From contig JAURGT010000008.1 in assembly GCA_030833665.1 (NCBI GenBank), positions 1-51,853 on the forward strand: DNA of 51,853 nucleotides, given 5' to 3'. Positions within the stretch are counted from its first letter, which is position 1; every line of letters begins with the position of its first letter. The position numbers and the translations under genes were made by a program. Positions 17,467 to 24,872 of this stretch are shown piece by piece. The notes beneath the pieces are model-generated. The model saw only the letters and a program-made list of their open reading frames with translations. It was not told the origin of the DNA and did no database searches. This DNA comes from Miltoncostaeales bacterium. Lineage in GTDB: Bacteria; Actinomycetota; Thermoleophilia; Miltoncostaeales; Miltoncostaeaceae.

Positions 17467-18992
17467 GCACCGATCCGCGCACCCGTGCCCCGGGTGGCGC
17501 ACGCGCGGCCGGGTGGCGCGAGTGGCGGATCGCGCGCGACCTGCCGCTCGCCCTGGTGCTGCTGCTCGCGGCCATCTGGGCAGCGGTGTTCTCGTATCTC
17601 TCGGTCGCGCGCCACGACGCCTGGTGGACCGGCCGGTTCGATCTGGGGAACATGGTGCAGGCCATCTGGAGCACCGCCCACGGCGACCTGCTCATGGCCA
17701 CCAACGCGGCGGGCGACCAGGTGTCACGGCTGGGCTCGCACGTGGATCCCCTGCTGCTCGTGCTCGTGCCCTTCCAGTGGGTCACCGACTCGGCCGTGCC
17801 GCTGCTGGTGGCCCAGTCGGTCGCCGTTGCCGCGGGGGCGATTCCGGCCTTCCTGCTCGGGCGCAGGTGGCTGGGCGACGACCGCCTGGCCGTCGCGGCC
17901 GCCATGGCCTGGCTGCTCTACGCCCCGCTGCAGTGGGCCGTGGTAACCGACCTTCACGCGGTCACCCTGGCGGCGCCGTTGATCATGCTGGCCATCTGGG
18001 CGGCGGAGGCCCGGCGCGACTGGGTGCTCGGAATCGCGGTGGGCCTGGCGCTGCTCGGCAAGGAGCAGGTGGGCCTCGCGATGGCGATTCTTGGCATCTG
18101 GATCATCGTGCGCCAGCGGCGGTACATCACGGGGGCCATCGTGTCGGTGGTGTCCGTGGCGTGGACCGCAGTCTGCGTGCTGGTGATCATCCCGGCGATG
18201 GGCAGTGGGGTGCCGGAGCCATTCGGGCGTCGCTTCGGGCGCTTCGGCGACACGCCGTCCGACGCCCTCGTGGGCGCCCTCACGAACCCGCTCGAGGTGA
18301 TCACCACCGTCGGCGGGTGGTCGCGCCTCTCGTACCTGCTCGCGCTCCTTCTGCCGTTGCTCCTCCTGCCGTTCTTCGCCCCGCTGCTCGCGGCCGCGGC
18401 ACTGCCCGACCTGCTGCTGAACATGCTCGCCGACTGGTGGCCGAACTACTCCATCGAGTTCCACTACGCGGCCGTGGTGAGCCCGTTCCTCATCGCCGCC
18501 GCGATCCTCGGCCTCGCGGGCCTTCGCCGCCGCGCGCGCCCGGACTGGCTTGCACGCATGCTGAAGCCCGCCGGTGCCGTGGCGATCGTGCTCGTCGCGG
18601 CGGGACTGCTCGGCACCCTCATCATGGGACCCGTTCCATTCGGGGGTCCCTTGTCGCGCGCCACGCCGTCACGCATCGACCAGTACCAGCCGATGGCCCA
18701 CGCCGTGGCGCTCGCCGAGGCCGCGACGCTGATCCCCGACGATGCGGTGGTGTCGGCGGGCAACAATGCGGGCGGTCACCTGTCGGCGCGCCGCCGGGTG
18801 ATGGTCTTCCCGGTCATCCGCGACGCGGAGTGGGTCATGGTGGATCGCACGCGCCCGAACGTGCTCGACCGCCTCGACCCCCTGGGTTTCCAGCTGGCCC
18901 TCGACGATCTGCAGGCGCGCCCGGACTTCCGCCTGGTCTACGAGCGCGACGGCGTCATGGTGTTCCGTCGCGCCCCGGGATCCACGTCGTGA
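17463..18992 (+). CDS. DUF2079 polytopic membrane protein
   Basis: 509 residues, around ten helices. The DUF2079 hallmark follows the first helix: WWTGRFDLGNMVQAIWSTAH, then GSHVDPLLLVLVPFQW and DLHAVTLAAPLIMLAIWAAE. The fold resembles GT-C enzymes with a first-loop acidic site, and this family sits among polyprenyl-phosphate-sugar-dependent transferases, but no activity is established as far as I know. Acidic residues in the first large loop (RFDLGN, SHVDP) may be functional. It overlaps both neighbours by four bases, so a role in the same glycan pathway is likely. Confidence 0.8.
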   Translation: MSTDPRTRAPGGARAAGWREWRIARDLPLALVLLLAAIWAAVFSYLSVARHDAWWTGRFDLGNMVQAIWSTAHGDLLMATNAAGDQVSRLGSHVDPLLLVLVPFQWVTDSAVPLLVAQSVAVAAGAIPAFLLGRRWLGDDRLAVAAAMAWLLYAPLQWAVVTDLHAVTLAAPLIMLAIWAAEARRDWVLGIAVGLALLGKEQVGLAMAILGIWIIVRQRRYITGAIVSVVSVAWTAVCVLVIIPAMGSGVPEPFGRRFGRFGDTPSDALVGALTNPLEVITTVGGWSRLSYLLALLLPLLLLPFFAPLLAAAALPDLLLNMLADWWPNYSIEFHYAAVVSPFLIAAAILGLAGLRRRARPDWLARMLKPAGAVAIVLVAAGLLGTLIMGPVPFGGPLSRATPSRIDQYQPMAHAVALAEAATLIPDDAVVSAGNNAGGHLSARRRVMVFPVIRDAEWVMVDRTRPNVLDRLDPLGFQLALDDLQARPDFRLVYERDGVMVFRRAPGSTS

Positions 18993-19483
18993 GCGGCCGC
19001 ACCCGGGCGATCGGCATCGCCATCGTGGCGTGCGGCGCGCTGATGATGGCCCTGCCGGCGCTGCCCTGGTACGGCGCATCGCTTCCCACCGGCAACGCGT
19101 CTCTCACCGGCTACGGCGCCGGCGGCGCCTCCTGGATCCTGCCGGTCATCGGCGTCGCCCTGGTGGTGACCGGGGTGCTCGCCGTGTGGTGGTCTATGCG
19201 GCCGGGAACCCGGGGCGCGCGCGTGATCGGCGGGCTGGTGATCCTCTGGGCCGTGCTCGGCGTGGCGTGGTCGGCGCTCGTGGCCCTCGCACCGCGCGTC
19301 GAGGTGGTGGCCGAGCGAGCCGGGCTTCCCGAGGCCACCCTCGCGGGTGAGTGGGCGGTGAACGTGTTGCCCGCGGCCTGGGCCTGCCTCGCGGCTGCCG
19401 CCGTGGCCGGGATGTCCGGGATCCTCTTGATGACCCCCCGGCCCGGTGACGTGCCGGCAGACGAGGCGGTTGAGGCCCCCTAG
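18989..19483 (+). CDS. Small four-helix membrane protein, unknown function
   Basis: 164 residues, starting at GTG 18989 within the stop of the DUF2079 gene. Four hydrophobic segments are visible (about 7-24, 48-67, 78-97 and 128-147) with a Trp-containing loop after the first (LPWYGASLPTGNASLTGYGA). The overall layout recalls Trp-rich small membrane proteins of Actinobacteria, but I cannot name a family. It is the last gene of the operon. Its TAG shares the palindrome CTAG at 19480-19483 with the stop of the convergent penicillin-binding protein gene. Confidence 0.6.
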   Translation: MSGRTRAIGIAIVACGALMMALPALPWYGASLPTGNASLTGYGAGGASWILPVIGVALVVTGVLAVWWSMRPGTRGARVIGGLVILWAVLGVAWSALVALAPRVEVVAERAGLPEATLAGEWAVNVLPAAWACLAAAAVAGMSGILLMTPRPGDVPADEAVEAP

Positions 19484-21684
19484 GGGGTGGTGGGGGTCGT
19501 CGGCGGCGGTGCCGGCGGCGGCTCAGGCGGCGGTGCAGGTGCAGGTGCAGGTGCAGGTGCAGGTGCAGGCGCGGGCGCGGGCGCCGGTGCAGGTGCAGGC
19601 GCAGGCGCAGGCGCCGGCGTGATCGTGGTGGGGCCCGTGGTCGGGGCGGGCCGCGGCACGGTCGTGGTCGTGCCCGGCTTGGTCTTGGTCGTGGTGGTCT
19701 TGGCGGTGCTGGTGCTCTTCGCCGAGCTCACCATGTAGGAGCCGGCCGACTCGGTGAAGTCGGACGAGAACGCCGACCATTCGACGGGATCCTTCGGCAG
19801 CGGGAACTCGAGGCCGGCGTCCTTCTTCGCGGCGACCTTCATGAAGTCGGCCCAGATCCGCGCGGGGAACGTGCCGCCGGCCACCGTGATGCCGTGCACG
19901 CTCGTCATCGAGCGGCGCACGCCGTCGTCGTTGGGATACCCCACCCACACGGCGCACACGTAGCGCGGCGTGTAGCCCACGAACCACGCGTCGGTGTAAT
20001 CGTCGGTCGTGCCGGTCTTGCCCGCGACGTTCGGCGCGATGTTCGCCGCCGTGCCGGTCCCGCTGGTGACGTTGTCGCGGAGGATTCGCGTGACCTCGTA
20101 GGCCACGCCATCCTGGAACACCCGGGTGCGCTTCGGCGTGGCGAGGTCGCCCTTGGGGATTCCCTGCCCGAGGTCGGTCATGGCGATGGGCTTCACACGG
20201 AACCCGCCGTTGGCCAGCGGCGCGTAGGCCGCGGCCATCTCGAGCGGGCTCACCTCACCCGAGCCAAGGCCGATCGACGGCACCACGGGAAGCTCGCTCT
20301 GCACGCCCATGTCATTGGCCATCTGCACCACGCGGTCGGGCCCGACGTCGAGCGTCATCTGCATGTACACGGTGTTGTCGGACGCCAGCGTGGCGGTCGA
20401 GATCGGCACGGCGCCACGGTATGAGTTGGAGTAGGTGGCCACCTTGACCGGTCCCCACTTGGGGTCGTTGATGTCGATGGGCCGGCTGTCGTAGACCGTG
20501 GAGTACGGGTTGATGCCGTCTGCGATGGCGCGGGTGAGAACGAAGGTCTTGAAGGTCGATCCGGGCTGGCGACGGGCCTGCGCGGCGTAGTTGAACTGGC
20601 TGTCCTTGCCGTACTCGCGGCTGGTGGCCATGGCGCGGATGTAGCCGGTGCGGGCATCGATGAGCACCACGGCTGCCGCGGGGTCGCCCTCCTGCCCGAG
20701 GTTGCTCGCGATGGCCTGCTCGGCCGCGCGCTGCAGCTTGGGATCGATGGTGGTGCGCACGGCGAGGCCGCCGTTCTGCACGCGCTCGTCGCCGAAGCGG
20801 TCGATGAGCTCCTGCCGTACGTAGTCGAAGAAGTAGCCCTCACGCTTGCGCTCGTAGGTCTTGCCGCGCTTCAGCTGAAGGTCGGATGCCTTGGCCTCAT
20901 CGGCCTCGGACTGCGTGATGTAGCCCTGGTTCGCCATCTCCTGCAGCACCACGTTGCGACGGGCCGTGGCGTCCTCCGGGTTGACGAAGGGGTTGTACGC
21001 CGAGGGCGCCTGCGGCAGGCCCGCCAGCAGGGCGGCCTGCGGCAGCGTGATGGCCCACACCGGCTTGTCGAAGTACGTCAGCGATGCGGCCTGCACCCCC
21101 ACGGAATTCTGGCCGTAGAACACGCCGTTCAGATACTTCGCGAGGATCTGGTCCTTGGTGTACCGGCTCTCGACCTCCCGCGCGAGGTGGGCCTCCTTGA
21201 TCTTCTGCGCGAAGTCGCGCGGCGCGTCGGGGTCGTAGAGGTTCTTGACCAGCTGCATGGTGATGGTGCTGCCGCCCTGGCGGAGGCCGTCGTTGTCCAT
21301 GGCGTTGCGAACCGCGGCGCCGACGATTCGCACCCAGTCGACCCCGTCGTGCTCGTAGAACCGCTTGTCCTCGATGGCCACGGTTGCCTCGCGCAGGCTG
21401 AGGGGGATGCGCGCAAGCGGGATCTCCGTGCGATTGGTGACACCGGCGATGTACCCGAGCAGCTTGCCGTTGCGGTCGTAGATACGCGAGTTCTGGCCGA
21501 GGCCGACAGGATTCATCTCATCGATGTCGGGCAGGTTGGCCGTCACCGATTGGTAGCTGGTGGCGAGCGCAACTCCCAGCGCCGTGCCCAAGACGAGGAG
21601 CGCCATGAGGATCACCCGGCCGAGGCCGATGCGCCCGTGGCGCGCGCGGTCCTCGCGCCGCCGCCGGAGACGGCCGATCTTCAT
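19480..21684 (-). CDS. Class A penicillin-binding protein (GT51 transglycosylase + transpeptidase)
   Basis: About 734 residues with ATG 21684. A cytoplasmic basic stretch, one membrane helix (about 23-43), then GT51: catalytic Glu105 in TVAIEDKRFYEHDGVDW and GGSTITMQLVKNLY. The transpeptidase has Ser376 in PGSTFK, SDN at 435-437 and KTG at 556-558. It builds and cross-links peptidoglycan outside the membrane. The C-terminal 50 or so residues are a Pro-Ala/Pro-Pro low-complexity tail encoded by GGTGCA-type hexanucleotide repeats. The start overlaps the stop of the small upstream membrane gene (ATGA). Confidence 0.93.
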   Translation of the reverse strand: MKIGRLRRRREDRARHGRIGLGRVILMALLVLGTALGVALATSYQSVTANLPDIDEMNPVGLGQNSRIYDRNGKLLGYIAGVTNRTEIPLARIPLSLREATVAIEDKRFYEHDGVDWVRIVGAAVRNAMDNDGLRQGGSTITMQLVKNLYDPDAPRDFAQKIKEAHLAREVESRYTKDQILAKYLNGVFYGQNSVGVQAASLTYFDKPVWAITLPQAALLAGLPQAPSAYNPFVNPEDATARRNVVLQEMANQGYITQSEADEAKASDLQLKRGKTYERKREGYFFDYVRQELIDRFGDERVQNGGLAVRTTIDPKLQRAAEQAIASNLGQEGDPAAAVVLIDARTGYIRAMATSREYGKDSQFNYAAQARRQPGSTFKTFVLTRAIADGINPYSTVYDSRPIDINDPKWGPVKVATYSNSYRGAVPISTATLASDNTVYMQMTLDVGPDRVVQMANDMGVQSELPVVPSIGLGSGEVSPLEMAAAYAPLANGGFRVKPIAMTDLGQGIPKGDLATPKRTRVFQDGVAYEVTRILRDNVTSGTGTAANIAPNVAGKTGTTDDYTDAWFVGYTPRYVCAVWVGYPNDDGVRRSMTSVHGITVAGGTFPARIWADFMKVAAKKDAGLEFPLPKDPVEWSAFSSDFTESAGSYMVSSAKSTSTAKTTTTKTKPGTTTTVPRPAPTTGPTTITPAPAPAPAPAPAPAPAPAPAPAPAPAPAPPPEPPPAPPPTTPTTP
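19532..19616. repeat. Hexanucleotide tandem repeat (GGTGCA/GGCGCA) encoding a Pro-Ala tail
   Basis: Imperfect six-base repeats, purest at 19532-19567 (six near-identical GGTGCA units), translate on the minus strand to alternating Pro-Ala at the end of the penicillin-binding protein. Six-base units keep the frame when they expand or contract, so tail length may vary between strains. Confidence 0.85.
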
Positions 21685-22196
21685 CGCACGGCTCCGGTCA
21701 GGGGGCGGATGTCCCACTCCACGCGGCCGGTGCGGTAGTCGAGCAGGCCGATCACCTGCTCGGGACCGCCCATCACCCGCCCGGACACCACCCAGTTCAA
21801 CTCCTCATCGGGCCGGGCGTCGGCACGCGCCGGCGCGGGAGCGGTGCCGCCGGCGGGCACGGGTACCGCCCACTCTTCGGGGATCGACCTCAGCGATACG
21901 CCCGACGCCACCGCGGGCGCCCCCGCCCATACCTGCGAGGCCTGCCCCATCGCGGCGTCCGCAGTGCCCAGGCGCGGGTTGCGCGAGGCCGTTACCGCCT
22001 CCCAGAGGAATGCCCAGCCCTCGGCCGGATTCGCCAGGTAGTCCGACGCCGGCTCCTCCGCATAGGCCGTGGCGATGAACGACGGAATCCACGCGACCAC
22101 CACGACGCCCGCGGCGATGAGCGCGATGCGCGCTGAACGGGGCATGCGGGATGGACGCTTGGCGGAGTGGGTGGTCATGGCGGCAGCAGCGGGCAC
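21681..22196 (-). CDS. Small single-pass membrane protein upstream of the PBP gene
   Basis: 171 residues if GTG 22196 is used: a TATACT box ends eight bases before it, while ATG 22178 lacks a ribosome-binding site. One helix (about 28-47, IALIAAGVVVVAWIPSFIAT) is followed by an Ala/Pro-rich linker and a short C-terminal globular part (NWVVSGRVMGGPEQVIGLLD, ending VEWDIRPLTGAVR). I know no family. The four-base overlap with the PBP gene suggests co-translation, and a partner or regulator of the PBP outside the membrane is a reasonable guess. Confidence 0.55.
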   Translation of the reverse strand: MPAAAAMTTHSAKRPSRMPRSARIALIAAGVVVVAWIPSFIATAYAEEPASDYLANPAEGWAFLWEAVTASRNPRLGTADAAMGQASQVWAGAPAVASGVSLRSIPEEWAVPVPAGGTAPAPARADARPDEELNWVVSGRVMGGPEQVIGLLDYRTGRVEWDIRPLTGAVR

Positions 22197-22204
22197 GGCC
22201 GCCG

Positions 22205-22210
22205 AGTATA
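22205..22210 (-). promoter_or_regulatory. Putative -10 box TATACT of the PBP operon
   Basis: TATACT on the minus strand, eight bases before GTG 22196. It supports that GTG as the start and predicts a leaderless transcript. Confidence 0.45.
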
Positions 22211-22250
22211 GGACCGCCCCGCAGGCGGTCCCTTCGCCCCGGTTGCCCCT

Positions 22251-22256
22251 TACCCT
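22251..22256 (+). promoter_or_regulatory. Putative -10 box TACCCT of the HAD gene
   Basis: TACCCT, eight bases, then ATG 22265; same leaderless-type spacing. Divergent from the TATACT box 40 bases away. Confidence 0.4.
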
Positions 22257-22264
22257 GCCCAGCC

Positions 22265-22945
22265 ATGGCGCCATCACCGCCCGATCTCGTGCTGCTCGAC
22301 GCCTTCGGCACCCTCGTGGCGATGGACCCTCCCGCGCCGGTGCTGCGTGCCCAGCTGGCCGCGGCGGGATACGCATTCAGTGCGCGCGCCGTGGAGGACG
22401 CCCTCGCACGCGAGATCGGCCACTACCGCTCGCGCATGCACGTGGCGCGCGACCGCGCGGGCCTGGATTCCCTGCGCGCGGAGTGCGGCGAGGTGCTTGC
22501 GGATGCCCTCGGCCCGGGTGCCCCCCCGCCGCCGGAGGCCACGCGGATGCTCGTGGCATCGCTGCGGTTCCGGTTGCACGACGACGCCCTGGCCGCCATG
22601 GATGCCCTCGAGGCGCGCGGCATCCGCCTCGGCGTGGTGAGCAACTGGGATTGTGCGCTGCCCGATCACCTGGCCGCCCTGGGCGTGGCCGAGCGCTTCG
22701 AGGTGATCGCCGTGAGTGCGCCGGTGGGGGCAGCCAAGCCCGATCCGGCGATCTTCCTGCACGCCACCAACGCGGTGGGCGTGGACCCCTCGCGTGCCCT
22801 CCACGTGGGTGACCGGCGCGCAGAGGACTACGCGGGAGCCCGCGCCGCAGGCCTGCGGGCCCTGCTGCTCGATCGTGCCGGCACCGAACGGGGTCCGGAC
22901 GTGATCACGACCCTCGCAGCGATTCCTGAGATCATCGCGGGGTGA
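22265..22945 (+). CDS. HAD-superfamily hydrolase (phosphatase-like)
   Basis: 226 residues. Motif I is LLDAFGTLV with nucleophile Asp11 but Ala-Phe in place of the common Phe-Asp/Asp-Gly following residues, a variant seen in subfamily I HADs with an alpha-helical cap. Motif II is VVSNWD, motif III the Lys of GAAKPDPAIF, motif IV HVGDRRAEDYAGARAAG. Because motif I lacks the second Asp used as acid/base by phosphatases (it is Phe13), activity may be of dehalogenase-like or unknown type; the substrate cannot be told. It stands alone between a divergent operon and a membrane-protein gene 81 bases downstream. Confidence 0.8.
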   Translation: MAPSPPDLVLLDAFGTLVAMDPPAPVLRAQLAAAGYAFSARAVEDALAREIGHYRSRMHVARDRAGLDSLRAECGEVLADALGPGAPPPPEATRMLVASLRFRLHDDALAAMDALEARGIRLGVVSNWDCALPDHLAALGVAERFEVIAVSAPVGAAKPDPAIFLHATNAVGVDPSRALHVGDRRAEDYAGARAAGLRALLLDRAGTERGPDVITTLAAIPEIIAG

Positions 22946-23026
22946 GGCGCACCCTCTTGACCTACGCCCTCGCGGCACTCACGTTGGCGGCGCCATCGTG
23001 ATGCACGTCGTCACCTTCGCGCCGGC

Positions 23027-24025
23027 ATGAGGCTCACCGCGGGCATGCTGGTGCTCGCCGCCGCGATGTTCGTGGCCACGGCGGCGGTGTACGTCACGTC
23101 CTTCACGCTTGCCCCGAACATGTGGATGCGGGTTGCCGCCGTCCTCCTCGGCGCGTTCGCCGCGGCGGGGATGTGGCTCGCGGTGGCCTCGTCGCGGCCC
23201 CTCGCCCGGGTGCGGACCGTGGACATCGCGTGCTCCCTTCTCGCGACGCTGGCGACGTTCTTCCTCTCGCGTGACCTCGGGGTGCAGCCGGTGGTCGCGG
23301 CCTCGCTGGTGCTCATCACCTTCGGCGTCGCGGTCCAGCCGCTCGGGCTGGTCGACGGGCGCGCGGCGCGCGCGGGATTCGCCGGCGTGTTCGTCGGTCT
23401 CATCGGCCCGAGCATCACCGTGCCCTGGTACTGGGTGGCGCTGTCGGGTGCCCTCGCAGGCGTCCTGTGGAGCCGTGTCGGCCCGTCGATCATGCCCGGG
23501 TTCGGCGGCCGCATCGGGCTCGTTGCGTTCATGAGCTCGGTCGTTGCCTATGGGATCGCCGACTTCCTGGGCGGGAAGGGCGATGTCACCCTGCTGCCGC
23601 CCACCGACGGCCTGCCCACCTGGACGGTGGTGCCGGTGGGGGTGGCCGCTGCGCTCGTCACGTGGACGCTCTACAACCGCACCAGCCTCCACTACCTCGC
23701 GTGCATCGGCATCCCCGCGCTCGTGGTGAGCTCGGGCATTGCGCTGGCGCCGAACCTCGGCGCGCAGGGGGCGGTGCTCGCCACGGCATGGCTCGGCGGC
23801 GCCGCACTTGCCGGCACGACCAGCGCGCGCCTTCCCAACGCGGCATGGATCTTCGTGGCCGGGCTGCTGTATGCGGGGCTGATGGTGCGCTTCACCGGCC
23901 CGTATCAGGGCCATGCCGGGGTGATCGGCGTGCTCGCATTGATCGGCGAGCTCGGTACCTTCGCGCTGCGGCGCGCGCTGCAGCGGGTGGCGCCGTGGCT
24001 ACCGGGACAGCCGCGTGTGGCGTAG
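23027..24025 (+). CDS. Polytopic membrane protein, unknown function
   Basis: 332 residues with about ten predicted helices and short loops throughout; glycine-rich turns such as GFGGRIGLVAFMSSVVAYGI. Nothing resembling a catalytic or transporter signature is visible. The repeated halves (roughly 1-165 and 166-332, each about five helices) may reflect internal duplication, but sequence similarity between them is not evident by eye. The last 27 bases overlap the end of the convergent CsoR-like gene. Confidence 0.6.
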   Translation: MRLTAGMLVLAAAMFVATAAVYVTSFTLAPNMWMRVAAVLLGAFAAAGMWLAVASSRPLARVRTVDIACSLLATLATFFLSRDLGVQPVVAASLVLITFGVAVQPLGLVDGRAARAGFAGVFVGLIGPSITVPWYWVALSGALAGVLWSRVGPSIMPGFGGRIGLVAFMSSVVAYGIADFLGGKGDVTLLPPTDGLPTWTVVPVGVAAALVTWTLYNRTSLHYLACIGIPALVVSSGIALAPNLGAQGAVLATAWLGGAALAGTTSARLPNAAWIFVAGLLYAGLMVRFTGPYQGHAGVIGVLALIGELGTFALRRALQRVAPWLPGQPRVA

Positions 24026-24283
24026 GAGCGTCGCGAGCCCCTGCTCGAGCTCCTGCGAGCACATCGTGCCGTCGGCCTGCTGGCACTGGCGCAGGCGCTC
24101 GCCGATGAGGTGCAGCCCCACCTGGTCGAGTGCGGCGGTCACCGCCGCCAGCTGTACGAGGACGTCCTCGCACGCGGCGTCTTCGTCGAGCATGCGCTGC
24201 ACGCCGCGCAGCTGGCCCTCGGCCCGCCGCAGGCGCACCATGATCTGTTCGCGCGTGGGCGGGGTGGACGCGGTCGTGGCCAC
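23999..24283 (-). CDS. CsoR/FrmR-family regulator without the copper His ligand (CstR-like)
   Basis: 94 residues, all helical DUF156 fold, GTG start. Ungapped alignment with the known copper sensor CsoR of M. tuberculosis puts Cys38 (DEDAACEDV) at Cys36, Cys67 (ERLRQC) at Cys65, and Arg63 at the essential His61. Loss of that His with both Cys kept is the pattern of CstR, the persulfide/sulfane-sulfur sensor, so this is more likely a thiol-redox than a Cu(I) sensor. Cys75 is extra. It is the last gene of a trxB-trxA-FmdB operon; candidate C-tract operators lie upstream of trxB and of the MFS gene at 26522. The CstR reading is inference from three positions. Confidence 0.8.
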   Translation of the reverse strand: MATTASTPPTREQIMVRLRRAEGQLRGVQRMLDEDAACEDVLVQLAAVTAALDQVGLHLIGERLRQCQQADGTMCSQELEQGLATLLRHTRLSR

Positions 24284-24286
24284 GGC

Positions 24287-24535
24287 CTAGTGGCCCCCGC
24301 AGCCGCAGCCGCCATGCCCGCAGCCCCCGGACGGCGGCGCGGGAGCGGCCGACGCGCCACCCGCCACCGCACCCGCCATCTGGGTGCTCGAGCGCGCGGC
24401 AACGAACCCGGTGAACAGCTGCTCGGCGGGCTGCCCGCACGACGGGCATGCGCGGTCGTCGTCGCGCAGGAAGCCCTGCCGGAACACCTCGAACCCGGTG
24501 CCGCACCCGCCGCACCTCAGGTCGTAGGTCGGCAC
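24287..24535 (-). CDS. FmdB-family zinc-ribbon protein with Cys/His/Gly tail
   Basis: 82 residues, GTG start just after the trxA stop. The N-terminal half is the FmdB/CxxC regulatory zinc ribbon: MPTYDLRCGGCGTGFEVFRQ then ACPSCGQPAEQLF, four Cys ligands for one zinc. The last 14 residues (GGCGHGGCGCGGH) add three Cys and two His in a glycine context, an obvious soft-metal or thiol-reactive tail. FmdB proteins are poorly characterised. It lies between thioredoxin and the CsoR-like regulator with only 3-4 base gaps, so it is probably co-expressed with them. Confidence 0.85.
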   Translation of the reverse strand: MPTYDLRCGGCGTGFEVFRQGFLRDDDRACPSCGQPAEQLFTGFVAARSSTQMAGAVAGGASAAPAPPSGGCGHGGCGCGGH

Positions 24536-24539
24536 GCGG

Positions 24540-24860
24540 TCAGCCGCCCAGGCCGAGCGCCTGCTCGATGCCGGCGCGCGGCATGGCGCCCACCGCGTTG
24601 CGCACCAGCTGGCCGTTCTCGAACAGCCCGATGAACGGGATGCCCTGGATGCCGTAGCGCTGCGCGATGTCCGGCGCGTCGTCCACGTTGACCTTGCCCA
24701 CCACGATGTCCTCGCGGTCGGCGGCGATCTCGTCGATCACCGGGGCGATCATGCGGCATGGGCCGCACCACGGCGCCCAGAAATCCACCACCACCGGCTT
24801 CTCGCTCTCGAGCACGAGCCCCTGGAAGGTGTCGCTTGTGATCTCGATGACCTCGCCCAT
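24540..24860 (-). CDS. trxA: Thioredoxin
   Basis: 106 residues, normal length. Active site WCGPC with Cys32 and Cys35, the buried FWAPWCGPCRMIAPVIDEIA block, and the cis-Pro loop YGIQGIPFIGLF. It is a cytoplasmic disulfide reductase for ribonucleotide reductase, peroxiredoxins and other targets, recharged by the TrxB encoded immediately upstream (12-base gap). The ribosome-binding site GAGGAG precedes ATG 24860. Thioredoxins also reduce protein persulfides, which fits the His-less CsoR-type regulator in the same operon. Confidence 0.96.
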   Translation of the reverse strand: MGEVIEITSDTFQGLVLESEKPVVVDFWAPWCGPCRMIAPVIDEIAADREDIVVGKVNVDDAPDIAQRYGIQGIPFIGLFENGQLVRNAVGAMPRAGIEQALGLGG

Positions 24861-24872
24861 CTCGTCTCCTCG

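Noticed and set aside
17456-19483. 675-codon plus-strand open frame spanning two genes
   Set aside because: Out of frame with DUF2079 for most of its length and Arg/Gly/Pro-rich without a family match. Only its final 164 codons coincide with a real gene.
23999-24283. His58 of the CsoR-like protein as the missing copper ligand
   Set aside because: It lies five residues before the ligand position in an ungapped alignment, so it would face elsewhere in the helix.
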